This document shows positions 43,126 to 51,440 of a stretch of DNA of 64,000 nucleotides, one piece after another; position 1 is the first letter of the stretch; every line of letters begins with the position of its first letter. Origin of the DNA: Paenarthrobacter aurescens (lineage in GTDB: Bacteria; Actinomycetota; Actinomycetes; Actinomycetales; Micrococcaceae); assembly GCF_025421775.1 (NCBI RefSeq), contig NZ_JAOEFX010000005.1, positions 248,001 to 312,000 on the forward strand. The letters are read 5' to 3'. A program made the position numbers and the translations under genes. The notes beneath the pieces were generated by a model that saw only the letters and a list, made by a program, of their open reading frames with translations, was not told the origin of the DNA and did not search any database.

Positions 43126-43996
43126 CCTGACCCTCCCCGCAGCCCCTGTCCGGGAGATCCTGGAACGGGCATTCGCGGAGGACGCGCCCAGCGGGGACAT
43201 CACCTCCCAGCTGCTGATCCCCGCCGAAGCCCGGGCGACCGCCGTGCTGAACGCGCGGGTTCCCGGCGTGTTCAGCGGTGGCACCGTGTTCCGCGATGCC
43301 ATGAAGCTGGTGGACCCGGACACTGAGGTGGAACTGCTGCTTGCCGATGGTGAAGCGTTCGACGCCGGTACGCACCTGGCGCGGGTCAGCGGCAGGGCCC
43401 GATCGGTGTTGCTCGCCGAAAGGGTCGGCCTGAACCTGGTGCAACGGATGAGCGCCATCGCCACCAAGACGGCCGAATTCGTGAGACTTGTTGAGGGAAC
43501 TCGTGCGCGGATCACGGACACCCGCAAGACCACGCCGGGCCTGCGGGTGCTGGAACGGTATGCCGTGCGCTGCGGTGGGGGAGCGAACCATCGCTATAGC
43601 CTTTCCGACGCCGTGCTGGCCAAGGACAACCACCTGGCCGTCATGACCGGGGGAGACTCCACCAAACTGACCGAACTGCTGGTTGCCGCCAAGGCGCAGC
43701 TCGGCCACACCACGCACTTCGAGGTCGAAGTGGACAGGGCTGAGCAGATCGAACCCGTCCTGGCAGCGGGTGTGGACACGATCATGCTGGACAACTTTTC
43801 CGTCGAAGAGCTACGGGCCGGGGTCAAGCAGGTTGACGGCCGGGCCATCGTGGAAGCCAGCGGCAACGTGAACATCAACACCGTCACGGAGATTGCTTCT
43901 GCCGGCGTCGACGTGATCTCCATCGGGGGCCTGACCCACAGTGTCACCGCCTTGGACCTCGGGCTCGATATCGAACTCACCTCAACGCAAAGCTGA
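43118..43996 (+). CDS. nadC: Nicotinate-nucleotide pyrophosphorylase (quinolinate phosphoribosyltransferase)
   Basis: 292-aa type II phosphoribosyltransferase that turns quinolinate plus PRPP into nicotinate mononucleotide. Key blocks are LNLVQRMSAIAT, the TDTRKTTPGLRVLERYAVRCGGGANHR substrate segment, LAKDNHL, HFEVEVD, MLDNF and the ISIGGLTHS phosphate site near the C-terminus. Overlaps nadB by 8 nt, so the three nad genes are strictly coupled. Confidence 0.97.
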   Translation: MTNLTLPAAPVREILERAFAEDAPSGDITSQLLIPAEARATAVLNARVPGVFSGGTVFRDAMKLVDPDTEVELLLADGEAFDAGTHLARVSGRARSVLLAERVGLNLVQRMSAIATKTAEFVRLVEGTRARITDTRKTTPGLRVLERYAVRCGGGANHRYSLSDAVLAKDNHLAVMTGGDSTKLTELLVAAKAQLGHTTHFEVEVDRAEQIEPVLAAGVDTIMLDNFSVEELRAGVKQVDGRAIVEASGNVNINTVTEIASAGVDVISIGGLTHSVTALDLGLDIELTSTQS

Positions 43997-44010
43997 AGAT
44001 CGCAAACCCC

Positions 44011-45168
44011 ATGATTTTCCTTGACGCCGCCGCCACCACTCCAGTACGCCGTGAGGTTCTTGAAGCCATGTGGCCGTACTTGAGCGGTGAGTTCGGCAAC
44101 CCCTCCAGCCACCACAGCCTTGGCGAAGCGGCAGCAACTGCGCTCGCGGAGGCGCGTTCCGGCGTCGCGGGGATCCTGAACTGCCGTGCAGGCGAGGTGA
44201 CCTTCACCTCCGGGGGCACGGAGGCGGACAACCTGGCCATCAAAGGCATTGCGCTGGCCCGGCAGGCAGCCGACCGTACGCTGAACAGGGTTGTCATCAG
44301 CGCGATCGAGCATCCCGCGGTGGAGGAATCCGCCAGGTACTTGGAGCGGGTGCATGGGTTCACGGTGGACGTGCTGCCGGTGGACGGTGAAGGCATGGTT
44401 TCAGTTGACGGCCTGCGCGCCGTGATACGGCCCGAAACAGCGTTGGTGAGCGTCATGTACGCAAACAACGAAATCGGAACCGTTCAGCCGATAGCGGCCT
44501 TGTCTGCGGTGGCTCGGGAACATGGCGTCCCGTTCCACACGGACGCCGTGCAGGCTGCCGGATGGCTGCCCCTGGACGTCAAAGCGCTCGGGGTGGACGC
44601 GCTGAGTATATCCGGACACAAACTTGGTGCTCCGAAGGGATCCGGTGTCCTCTTCACAAAAGGCCGGCTCCGTGTTGAACCCCTGGTCCACGGCGGAGGG
44701 CAGGAACGGGGAAGGCGCTCGGGGACCGAGAACGTGGCAGGGGCTGTGGCGTTGTCCACGGCGCTGACCTTAGCCAATGCCGCGCAACCGGACGAGGCCG
44801 CACGCGTTTCGGCCGTGAGGGATCATTTCATCGACCAGATACTGGTCACCGTGCCTGGTGCCCTGCTGACCGGTCACAGGGTCCAGCGCTTGCCATCAGT
44901 GGCGTCCTTTTGCTTCCCGGGCACCAGCGGAGAATCGGTGCTGCTTGAACTCGAGCGGCTGGGCGTGGTGTGTTCCAGCGGCTCGGCCTGCGCTGCCGGA
45001 TCCGATGCGCCCTCGCCAGTGCTGGTGGCCCTTGGCATCGCGGCTGAAACGGCCCAGACCGCGGTGCGTTTCAGCTTCACCTCAACAATCACCAGCGCCG
45101 AACTGGAGCAGGCCGCCGAGGCCGTGGAAACCGCCGTCGGGCGTGTCCGGAACCTGGCGGCCCCCTGA
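44011..45168 (+). CDS. Cysteine desulfurase (NifS/IscS-like), end of NAD operon
   Basis: 385-aa PLP enzyme that removes sulfur from cysteine for Fe-S assembly. TSGGTEADNLAIKG is the N-terminal PLP region, K204 in ISGHKLGAPKG binds PLP, and C327 in SSGSACAAGS is the active-site Cys. It starts 14 nt after nadC, so it most likely serves the oxygen-sensitive Fe-S cluster of NadA, as NadX/NifS-type desulfurases do in some other nad operons. General IscS activity cannot be excluded. Confidence 0.92.
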   Translation: MIFLDAAATTPVRREVLEAMWPYLSGEFGNPSSHHSLGEAAATALAEARSGVAGILNCRAGEVTFTSGGTEADNLAIKGIALARQAADRTLNRVVISAIEHPAVEESARYLERVHGFTVDVLPVDGEGMVSVDGLRAVIRPETALVSVMYANNEIGTVQPIAALSAVAREHGVPFHTDAVQAAGWLPLDVKALGVDALSISGHKLGAPKGSGVLFTKGRLRVEPLVHGGGQERGRRSGTENVAGAVALSTALTLANAAQPDEAARVSAVRDHFIDQILVTVPGALLTGHRVQRLPSVASFCFPGTSGESVLLELERLGVVCSSGSACAAGSDAPSPVLVALGIAAETAQTAVRFSFTSTITSAELEQAAEAVETAVGRVRNLAAP

Positions 45169-45177
45169 CCTGCCCGG

Positions 45178-45663
45178 CTACACGTGCCTCGCGCGCCGGA
45201 AAATCCAATGCCGCAGCAGGGTGAACCGGACAGCGGTGGCCACGAAACCGGACAACGTCGTGGTCCACAGCTCCTCAGTGACGGTAGCTTCCGGCCGGAA
45301 GACATGCAGCACGCCCAGGCTGCCTCCGGTAATGACCAAGGCAATGGCGATCACCATCACCCCGCTCAGATGGTCCTGGGCGCGTTTCTTCTTACCCGTG
45401 ATCTTGAACGTCAGCCGGCGGTTCAGGGCCGTGTTCATCAAGGACGTGACTATCAGGGCCACTGCGTTCGCCAGCTGCGGGTCAATCCAGGGGCGAAGCA
45501 AAGCATAGATTGCGAGTGAACTCGCGGTGCACACAATTCCGACTCCGGTGAAGCGGATCAGTTGCCGCACTACGGGGTACTTGAGGACTCCGCGGTGCCG
45601 TTTGCGTGGTGGCTTAAGTGGGGGAGACGGGCGCAGCTCTGTGGCATCCGCAGCTATCTCCAT
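45178..45663 (-). CDS. GtrA-like membrane protein
   Basis: 161-aa protein with about four hydrophobic segments after a basic, Pro-rich tail of about 30 residues. The GtrA pattern is visible: LIRFTGVGIVCTASSLAIYALL, then LANAVALIVTSLMNTALNRRLTF, and a C-terminal VRFTLLRHWIFR. Members help move lipid-linked sugars or serve cell-wall polysaccharide assembly. Converges on the desulfurase gene with 9 nt between stops; no glycosyltransferase is adjacent. Confidence 0.82.
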   Translation of the reverse strand: MEIAADATELRPSPPLKPPRKRHRGVLKYPVVRQLIRFTGVGIVCTASSLAIYALLRPWIDPQLANAVALIVTSLMNTALNRRLTFKITGKKKRAQDHLSGVMVIAIALVITGGSLGVLHVFRPEATVTEELWTTTLSGFVATAVRFTLLRHWIFRRARHV

Positions 45664-45681
45664 GGGGTTAAGCCTGACACA

Positions 45682-46545
45682 TCATGAAGGCTGAACCTCC
45701 CAGGCAGCATGAGTAACGGGGTTGCGGAGCTCTCCAATTCCTTCAACCCGGCACGCCACAGTGTCTCCGGGCTGGATGCGGGCGCATTCAGCGGGAAAGC
45801 CCGTGAGCACAAGATCGCCGGGCTGGAGTGTCATGAACGAGGTCAAATAGACCATGATTTCGTCCACTTTCCAGCCCAGATCCGCGGAGCTGGCGGCCTT
45901 CAGCGCGGAACCGTTGTGGACAATTCCGATTTCCAGGTCCGAGTCATCCAAGCCTGTGACTATCCACGGACCCACGGGAGTGAACGTGTCCTGGCTCTTG
46001 GCGCTGATCCATAGTTCGTCGGATTTTTGAAGGTCCCTTGCCGAAACGTCGTTGCCGATGGTGTAGCCGAGGATAGCCGAACGTGCCGTTTCCAGCGTCA
46101 AGCCCCGGGCAGGGCGGCCGACGACGACGGTCAGTTCAGCTTCCGGATCGACATAACCCACTGTGGAGCTAAGTTGGATCGCCTCCCCGGGGCCGATCAC
46201 GCTGGACGCCGCCTTATGGAACGCCTGCGGCGGCAGGTCCCGGCCGGGCTGCCCGGTGTTGTGGGCCATCCCGAAGACATTGACGGGTACGGACGGGGCC
46301 AGGAAAGTGAACTCGGTTTGGCTGACCACGGTGCCACGTTCCCATCCCGCCCTGGCTGGACTGCCTGCGTTCGCCCTCGACGCCGGGAAAGGGGAGTCGA
46401 TCACGGTCCACCGGGTGCCGGCGTCGGATTCGAAATCCGGGGCGTCGTTGGCCACGAAGAATTGCTCGTCCTGAGGTTGACCGGCCATGGACGGGGCAGC
46501 TGCAGGCCGGACACGGGCGATGCGACGGGGAAGGGGAGAAGTCAT
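45682..46545 (-). CDS. Fumarylacetoacetate hydrolase family protein
   Basis: 287-aa FAH-fold hydrolase or decarboxylase. Metal-binding acids are in YVDPEAELTVVVGR, followed by GYTIGNDVSARDLQ (the conserved Asp-Val-Ser-Ala-Arg-Asp) and LVLTGFPAECARIQPGD. FAH-family enzymes act on C-C bonds in aromatic or oxoacid degradation; no partner pathway genes are adjacent. The start at 46545 has TAGGAT 6 nt upstream. Confidence 0.88.
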   Translation of the reverse strand: MTSPLPRRIARVRPAAAPSMAGQPQDEQFFVANDAPDFESDAGTRWTVIDSPFPASRANAGSPARAGWERGTVVSQTEFTFLAPSVPVNVFGMAHNTGQPGRDLPPQAFHKAASSVIGPGEAIQLSSTVGYVDPEAELTVVVGRPARGLTLETARSAILGYTIGNDVSARDLQKSDELWISAKSQDTFTPVGPWIVTGLDDSDLEIGIVHNGSALKAASSADLGWKVDEIMVYLTSFMTLQPGDLVLTGFPAECARIQPGDTVACRVEGIGELRNPVTHAAWEVQPS

Positions 46546-46551
46546 GATGAC

Positions 46552-46557
46552 ATCCTA
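46552..46557 (-). promoter_or_regulatory. -10 element of the FAH-family gene
   Basis: TAGGAT on the minus strand ends 6 nt before the ATG at 46545. Leaderless arrangement. Confidence 0.45.
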
Positions 46558-46586
46558 CGTCCTCCGCACGTGGTGCCCGAGTGTTG

Positions 46587-46639
46587 CGGGGCCCGCTTTA
46601 CGCCTCAAGACCCTCGCTTGGGATGCAGAGCGGGCCCCG
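46587..46639 (-). terminator. Long-loop inverted repeat after the DM13 gene
   Basis: CGGGGCCCGCT (46587-46597) pairs perfectly with AGCGGGCCCCG (46629-46639) across 31 nt, between the DM13 stop and the FAH gene. No T-run follows, so it is a tentative terminator. Confidence 0.45.
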
Positions 46640-46646
46640 TGACGCG

Positions 46647-47204
46647 TCAGGCGAGTGGGGCAGACCCGAACGCAACACTGAAGCGGTCACACCAGAGCAC
46701 CACCGACGTCAGCCCTGCAACGTCGGTACCTGCTGGAATGACGTAATTGTGGTTGCCGTGCGTGGCTTTGATGGCACCGAGGTCCACGTAGCGGCCGGAG
46801 CGGTACTTGAACCAGTCGCCCCCGGCCTCCAGGCTGCTGAGCCAAACTTTGACGTCGGGCCCATCGCTGCTGGCCAGATTCTCAATGCGGAGCAGATGGC
46901 TTCCATCCGGGAGCTTCAGCAACTGGGCCGCGCCGGTGGTCTCATGTTCCTGAGACTCGAATGTGCCCGAGCTGACAACCACCGGTCCGCTGGGCGCCGG
47001 GGTTTCAACCACTGCGGCCTCAACCTCCGGCGAAGCGCTCGCGGACACCGGGGCGGCCGGCAGTGCTTCGTCCAGGCTGCTGCTGGTGAAGAGCCGCCAC
47101 GGCTGGAACACGGCTGCCCCGACCACCACCAAGGAGAGGACCACCAGCCCTGCCACCGCAGCGAGGGTCCTGTGGGCCTGGATCAGTCCCCGGAGTCTGT
47201 TCAT
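46647..47204 (-). CDS. Membrane-anchored DM13-domain protein
   Basis: 185 aa. A single hydrophobic segment (residues about 14-36) anchors it, with the rest outside. After a Ser/Ala/Pro/Glu linker, residues about 78-185 match the DM13 domain: GSHLLRIENLASSDGPDVKVWLSS, HGNHNYVIPAGTDV and a C-terminal VVLWCDRFSVAFGSA, with the conserved Cys. DM13 is thought to take part in extracytoplasmic redox chemistry, but this is unproven. TAGCCT lies 6 nt before the ATG. Confidence 0.82.
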   Translation of the reverse strand: MNRLRGLIQAHRTLAAVAGLVVLSLVVVGAAVFQPWRLFTSSSLDEALPAAPVSASASPEVEAAVVETPAPSGPVVVSSGTFESQEHETTGAAQLLKLPDGSHLLRIENLASSDGPDVKVWLSSLEAGGDWFKYRSGRYVDLGAIKATHGNHNYVIPAGTDVAGLTSVVLWCDRFSVAFGSAPLA

Positions 47205-47210
47205 GGTTCA

Positions 47211-47216
47211 AGGCTA
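47211..47216 (-). promoter_or_regulatory. -10 element of the DM13 gene
   Basis: TAGCCT on the minus strand ends 6 nt before the ATG at 47204. Confidence 0.45.
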
Positions 47217-47306
47217 GGCGTCGAGGCAACGCCACGGGGGCTTCATTGCTTACAGTCCGGTGACGTGTGTTTCCGCGCCGCGAAGGCAGTACACAGGGAC
47301 CTGGCT

Positions 47307-47312
47307 TAGAAT
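47307..47312 (+). promoter_or_regulatory. -10 element of the ArsB-like gene
   Basis: TAGAAT ends 7 nt before the ATG at 47320. No ribosome site is seen. Confidence 0.45.
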
Positions 47313-47319
47313 CCGTTCC

Positions 47320-48516
47320 ATGCGTCTGGCGATCATCGGTTTGGTCCTCCTTGTGGCGGGTGGGATCACCGTTGCCACAGGTGTCCTGCCATGGCAGGAA
47401 GTTGCGGTGCTGGTGGACCGGGTGGCGCCCATCCTGGGCTTCGTCGTTGCCATGACCGTAGTGACGGAGCTCGTCAGCGAGGCTGGGGCATTCCAATGGA
47501 TCGCCCGCCATCTGCGTGGGTGGGGGCGTGGACGCAGTGTCCTGCTGTGGTTGCTTTTGGCTTTGTTCGCGGTCCTGAGCACTGTCTTCCTGTCGCTGGA
47601 TACGACGGCGGTACTGCTCACCCCCGTGGTAGTCACGGTGGCCCGCCAGGCAGGCCTGCCCGTCCTGCCCTTTGCGCTGACAACCGTGTGGCTGGCGAAT
47701 ACCGCCAGTTTGCTGCTCCCCATCTCCAATCTGACCAACCTCCTGGCGCAGCACAACCTGGGCGGTATCAGCCCCGCACAGTTCGCCCAGCTGATGTGGG
47801 CGCCCTCCCTGGCCGCGATTTTGGTCCCCATGGTGTTCATCGCGATCGTGTTCCGGCGCGAACTGCGCAAGACCTACGCGCTTGAGTCCGCCCGTCCAGC
47901 CCATATGCCTTCGACCACCGCAGTCCCGGACAAAGTCCTTCTGGTGGCCAGCGCGGTGGTCCTGGTGTTGCTCTTGCCCGCACTGGTGTCGGGAGTCGCC
48001 ATCTGGATTCCAGCGGCTGCGGCAGCTGTGATCCTGGCGGTGGTGTTCGCAATCCGGCGGCCCAGGGTGCTCAACGTGGCGCTGATTCCCTGGTCATTGT
48101 TGCTGTTCACCTGTGGCCTTTTCCTGGTGGTCGAGGCCACCCAATACCTTGGCGCCTCAGTACTGCTGGGGGAGGTGGCAGGCCAAGGGGGCGGGTTCGT
48201 CGAACTGCTGAGGCTGGCCATGACAGGCGCCCTCGGTTCCAACGTGGTCAACAACCTGCCCGCATACCTCCTGGCAGAGCCCTTGGCGGGATCTCCCGAG
48301 AGGATGGCTGCACTGTTGGTGGGCGTGAACGCAGGCCCGCTGATCACGCCGTGGGCGTCCCTGGCAACCCTGCTGTGGCACGAGCGATTGGTGCGGATGA
48401 ACGTGCTGGTCAAGTGGCAGGGGTATGCGGTCTTTGGCTTGATCGTGGCGCCCCTGACCATAGTCGCGGCTGTTGCTGCGCTCGCAGCCCTTGGCCCCGG
48501 CGGTGTCTTCGGCTAG
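47320..48516 (+). CDS. ArsB/SLC13-family membrane transporter
   Basis: 398-aa protein with about 10-11 hydrophobic segments. The ion-transporter superfamily motifs are clear: SLDTTAVLLTPVVV in the first half and ALGSNVVNNLPAYLLAEP in the second, the pair that forms the transport core in ArsB and related anion carriers. Arsenite efflux is possible, but no arsR, arsC or ATPase gene is near, so another anion is just as likely. ATG 47320 is chosen; the upstream frame has no support. Its end overlaps the convergent DUF1684 gene by 4 nt. Confidence 0.82.
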   Translation: MRLAIIGLVLLVAGGITVATGVLPWQEVAVLVDRVAPILGFVVAMTVVTELVSEAGAFQWIARHLRGWGRGRSVLLWLLLALFAVLSTVFLSLDTTAVLLTPVVVTVARQAGLPVLPFALTTVWLANTASLLLPISNLTNLLAQHNLGGISPAQFAQLMWAPSLAAILVPMVFIAIVFRRELRKTYALESARPAHMPSTTAVPDKVLLVASAVVLVLLLPALVSGVAIWIPAAAAAVILAVVFAIRRPRVLNVALIPWSLLLFTCGLFLVVEATQYLGASVLLGEVAGQGGGFVELLRLAMTGALGSNVVNNLPAYLLAEPLAGSPERMAALLVGVNAGPLITPWASLATLLWHERLVRMNVLVKWQGYAVFGLIVAPLTIVAAVAALAALGPGGVFG

Positions 48517-49181
48517 CCCAGGTAGAGCTCGCCCACGGGGACTTCCGTGGCCAGCCTGTTGTCTGGTCCCGCCAAGGGACAAGCCCACGCTTCGTTGTAG
48601 GCGCAGGAAGGGTTGTAGGCAAAGTTGAAGTCGAGGATGAACTCCTGTTCCCCTGACGGCCCCTTGGTTCCGTGGAAGGATCCCTTGACCGTGTCCAGCA
48701 AATATCTTCCGGCGCCGTAACTGCCGCCTTCCTTTCCGGCCGTTGCGTCGCGGAAGGGCACGAAGATTCCCCCTCCGTAGCTGCGCAGCCGCCAGGCAGC
48801 CAGCGAGCCAAGCCCGGGAAGGTCGAAGGTGCCGATACGGACAAAGGGCACCACGCCGTCAGTGCCCGTTTCAACGTTCATCTCCTGGCCAGCGCCTTCC
48901 GGCGATAACGCAGCGGACAAACGGTAGGCAGGGTCATACCCGGCTGTCCGCAGCCCTGAGAAAGAGGCCTTCATTTCTGTAGTCAGCGCCGAGGCAGGAT
49001 GCGTAGCAAACATCAGGTCCCGCTCCTGGCGCCAAAAGACATGCGCGTCGAACGGGTTGGTGGACGCCAGTTGACGCACCTTGTCGTAAAGGGCGAACAT
49101 CCGCAGGCGCCAGTCAGCAATATCCAGCGCTGACATGGTGGGGATGTCGTCCTCGAATTCGTCGTGCTGATCGGGAGCCAT
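48513..49181 (-). CDS. DUF1684 family protein
   Basis: 222-aa soluble protein of unknown function. The family signature lies in the C-terminal half: VPFRDATAGKEGGSYGAGRYLLDTVKG, then ILDFNFAYNPSCAYNEAWACPLAGPDNRL. The N-terminal half has WRLRMFALYDKVR and FWRQERDLMFATHPASAL. The conserved Asn, Cys and Pro residues suggest an enzyme or ligand-binding fold, but I cannot name a reaction. Diverges from a lipoprotein gene. Confidence 0.85.
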   Translation of the reverse strand: MAPDQHDEFEDDIPTMSALDIADWRLRMFALYDKVRQLASTNPFDAHVFWRQERDLMFATHPASALTTEMKASFSGLRTAGYDPAYRLSAALSPEGAGQEMNVETGTDGVVPFVRIGTFDLPGLGSLAAWRLRSYGGGIFVPFRDATAGKEGGSYGAGRYLLDTVKGSFHGTKGPSGEQEFILDFNFAYNPSCAYNEAWACPLAGPDNRLATEVPVGELYLG

Positions 49182-49187
49182 ACCCTC

Positions 49188-49229
49188 AGCCTAGTCCTGT
49201 GCGTGTCGCGGGAGCGCCGCCGATAGGCT
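49188..49229. promoter_or_regulatory. Divergent DUF1684 / lipoprotein -10 elements
   Basis: TAGGCT on the minus strand (49188-49193) ends 6 nt before the DUF1684 ATG, and TAGGCT on the plus strand (49224-49229) ends 6 nt before the lipoprotein ATG. The same hexamer and spacing on both sides of a 54-nt gap. Confidence 0.55.
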
Positions 49230-49235
49230 GGGCTC

Positions 49236-50105
49236 ATGAAGGGCATAGTGAACGTGAAGTGCACTCCCGGGCGGCTCGCTGCATTGGCGCTGGCCGGGGC
49301 CTTACTCCTTGCCGCAGCAGGCTGCTCGACGGAAAACAAGGGCCCCCAGGTCACGTCGACGGCCACGTCGCAGCCCAACACGTCGGAATCGGGAACAGGA
49401 ACGCCGTCGGACAGTACGACGACGGAACCCGGCATTGCTGGCAGCTCACCATCCACGACACCCGGGTCGGAGGGAACGCCGGCTGCAACCGATCCGGTCA
49501 GTGCAAGCCCAAGCGCGGCAGCAACCGCGTTGACCTGGAAGACCTATACGGATTCGGCCAGGACGGTCAGCTTCGAGATGCCCAAGGACTGGATAGCCCA
49601 GTCGGTATCTCCCGAGGCCGGTTCCATGGCCGGAGCCGTGAAGGTGGAAGTCAAGGACGGTGCGGGGCGATACATCGCCACACTCCAGACAGGCATGCCC
49701 CCAGCCGTCCCCGCTGCTTGCCCGGCCGGACAGGGGCGCCCCTATGTGGTGATCAGCAGCGTGCCCTTGGACGTCCCGCACTCGGACGGCCCGGACACCA
49801 TTGATCCGCGAGTGGTTTTCCGCGTGGTCCAGGGGTATAAGTTCTTCGGCTCCTACGGCATCACCAACGTGGTGGCGGGCGCGGACGGGCAATCCTGTGA
49901 ACTGAGGAACCGGGTGCAGGGCCCTGCAGGAAAGGGCGACTATTCCTTTGGGGATGTACCGGCGATCCATGCCTTCGCCGCTGACGAGAAGGTGGCACCG
50001 GCCAAGGCGTTCGACACCTTGGACCTTGCCGCAAAGTATGTGGTCCACGGTTCTGAATTCGCCAATGTCCAGCGGATGCTACTGTCTCTGAAGGTCAATC
50101 TGTAG
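49236..50105 (+). CDS. Putative lipoprotein of unknown function
   Basis: 289 aa. A basic start and hydrophobic stretch end in the lipobox LLAAAGC (Cys at residue 30). A Thr/Ser/Pro/Gly linker of about 65 residues follows, typical of exported actinobacterial lipoproteins. The globular part begins at LTWKTYTDSARTVSFEMPKDWIAQ, a pattern seen in surface proteins with a PsbP/Mog1-like strand, and has two Cys that may form a disulfide. I do not recognise a specific family. An internal ATG/GTG start would shorten only the leader. Confidence 0.8.
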   Translation: MKGIVNVKCTPGRLAALALAGALLLAAAGCSTENKGPQVTSTATSQPNTSESGTGTPSDSTTTEPGIAGSSPSTTPGSEGTPAATDPVSASPSAAATALTWKTYTDSARTVSFEMPKDWIAQSVSPEAGSMAGAVKVEVKDGAGRYIATLQTGMPPAVPAACPAGQGRPYVVISSVPLDVPHSDGPDTIDPRVVFRVVQGYKFFGSYGITNVVAGADGQSCELRNRVQGPAGKGDYSFGDVPAIHAFAADEKVAPAKAFDTLDLAAKYVVHGSEFANVQRMLLSLKVNL

Positions 50106-50175
50106 TCCTGCGATTGGCTGACTCACACATACGGCGGCGATGGGGGCTGTCCGCCGCAACCCACTCCGGAGATCA

Positions 50176-50982
50176 ATGGAACGCAACGTTGCTGCCTCGC
50201 TCGTTTTCAAGACCGCGGCCAACACCAAAGTGGCCATGGCTATTGCTGTGGCCAACAACCCTGGCTATGACTCAGTGACGGAAAGCCTTTCCATCACGAT
50301 GGCCGGCGTTGAGGTTCCCTATGCCGAATTGAGCGACCACCACGGCGGCCGGTTCCAGTACCTCGAATTCAGCGAGCCCAGTGAAGTGACAGTGGATTAC
50401 CGGGCAACCGTTCACGGCTTTGCCGAACCCGACGTTCCTGCTCCAATGGAGCTGATCCGCTATGTCAGGCCGAGCAGGTATGCCGAGTCGGACAGGCTGC
50501 TGCCTACCTCGTACGCAGAGTTCGGCAGCCTGCAAGGGGCCGGCTTGCTCAACGCAGTCCGCAACTGGGTCAATGGCGAGCTCCGGTACGTCAGTGGGTC
50601 GTCCCGGGGAACTGACGGTGCGGTGGAAACCCTGCTTCACCGCAAGGGGGTGTGCCGCGATTTTGCCCACCTTGCCATTGCCCTGTTGAGATCCAAGGAT
50701 GTGCCTGCGCGCCTGGCTGCGGTGTACGCGCCTGGTTTGAGTCCCATGGATTTCCACGCCGTGGCCGAGGCCTACATTGATGGTGCCTGGCACGTCATTG
50801 ACCCCACTGGATTGGCGCCGCGGGAATCCATGCTCCGCATCACTGCGGGACGTGACTCCTCGGACACTGCCTTCCTCTCTACCGTGGGTGGCAGCTTGTC
50901 CTTGAAGACCCTCAAAGTCAGTGCGTCAGTCAACGGCGAGCTCCCGGTGGAAGATTACCGGGAGCTCGTCAGTCTGCGTTAG
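50176..50982 (+). CDS. Transglutaminase-like domain protein
   Basis: 268-aa protein with the papain-like triad: C160 in RKGVCRDFAHLAIALLR, H194 in SPMDFHAVAEAY and D209 in WHVIDPTG. The N-terminal 100 residues form a beta-rich region like the bacterial transglutaminase N-terminal domain. Relatives may be peptidases or amidotransferases, often beside alpha-E and circularly permuted ATP-grasp genes, which are absent here. ATG 50176 follows CGGAG. Its end overlaps the convergent MarR gene by 4 nt. Confidence 0.87.
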   Translation: MERNVAASLVFKTAANTKVAMAIAVANNPGYDSVTESLSITMAGVEVPYAELSDHHGGRFQYLEFSEPSEVTVDYRATVHGFAEPDVPAPMELIRYVRPSRYAESDRLLPTSYAEFGSLQGAGLLNAVRNWVNGELRYVSGSSRGTDGAVETLLHRKGVCRDFAHLAIALLRSKDVPARLAAVYAPGLSPMDFHAVAEAYIDGAWHVIDPTGLAPRESMLRITAGRDSSDTAFLSTVGGSLSLKTLKVSASVNGELPVEDYRELVSLR

Positions 50983-51440
50983 TGTTCGGCCACTGAGGCG
51001 CGGAGCTTCTCCGTCAGGCGCAACAGCTCGCGCTGCTCATCGGCCGTGAGGGCGGGCGCCACCAAGTGGGCGATGTCGCGCACGTGTTCGCGGCCGATCG
51101 TCTTCTGAAGTTCGCTTCCTGCTTCGGTGAGTGACAGCAGGACTCCGCGGCCGTCGTCGGGCGCTGTTGTGCGCTCCACCAAGCCGCGCTTCTCCAAGCG
51201 GTCAACCAAACGGCTCAAGCTTGACTGGCTCAGCAGCACTTTGTCGTTGATTTCGTTGAGCCGAAGCTGGCCGGACGGGCACCTGGACAGAGTGAACAGG
51301 ACGTCGTATTCCTTGACGGGGAGCTCCTTGAACGCCGGTCCGGACTGAAGCTTCCGCATCACCGCCACCTGGGAGCGGAACAACGACTCCCAGGTCTCGG
51401 CGGCGAGGCGAACGGCGGAGGACGCCGGTTGGCTGGACAT
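50979..51440 (-). CDS. MarR family regulator, coupled to LLM oxidoreductase
   Basis: 153-aa MarR protein. The winged helix (residues about 45-105) has LPVKEYDVLFTLSRCPSGQLRLNEI, then SQSSLSRLVDRLEKRGLVER and the wing APDDGRGVLLSLTEAG. Its ATG overlaps the LLM stop as TGATG, so the pair is one operon. A palindrome upstream of the LLM gene is its probable site, giving autoregulation. Confidence 0.92.
   Translation of the reverse strand: MSSQPASSAVRLAAETWESLFRSQVAVMRKLQSGPAFKELPVKEYDVLFTLSRCPSGQLRLNEINDKVLLSQSSLSRLVDRLEKRGLVERTTAPDDGRGVLLSLTEAGSELQKTIGREHVRDIAHLVAPALTADEQRELLRLTEKLRASVAEH

Noticed and set aside
47320..48516. ArsB-like gene read as an arsenic resistance operon
   Set aside because: No arsR, arsC or arsA nearby; the superfamily covers other anions.
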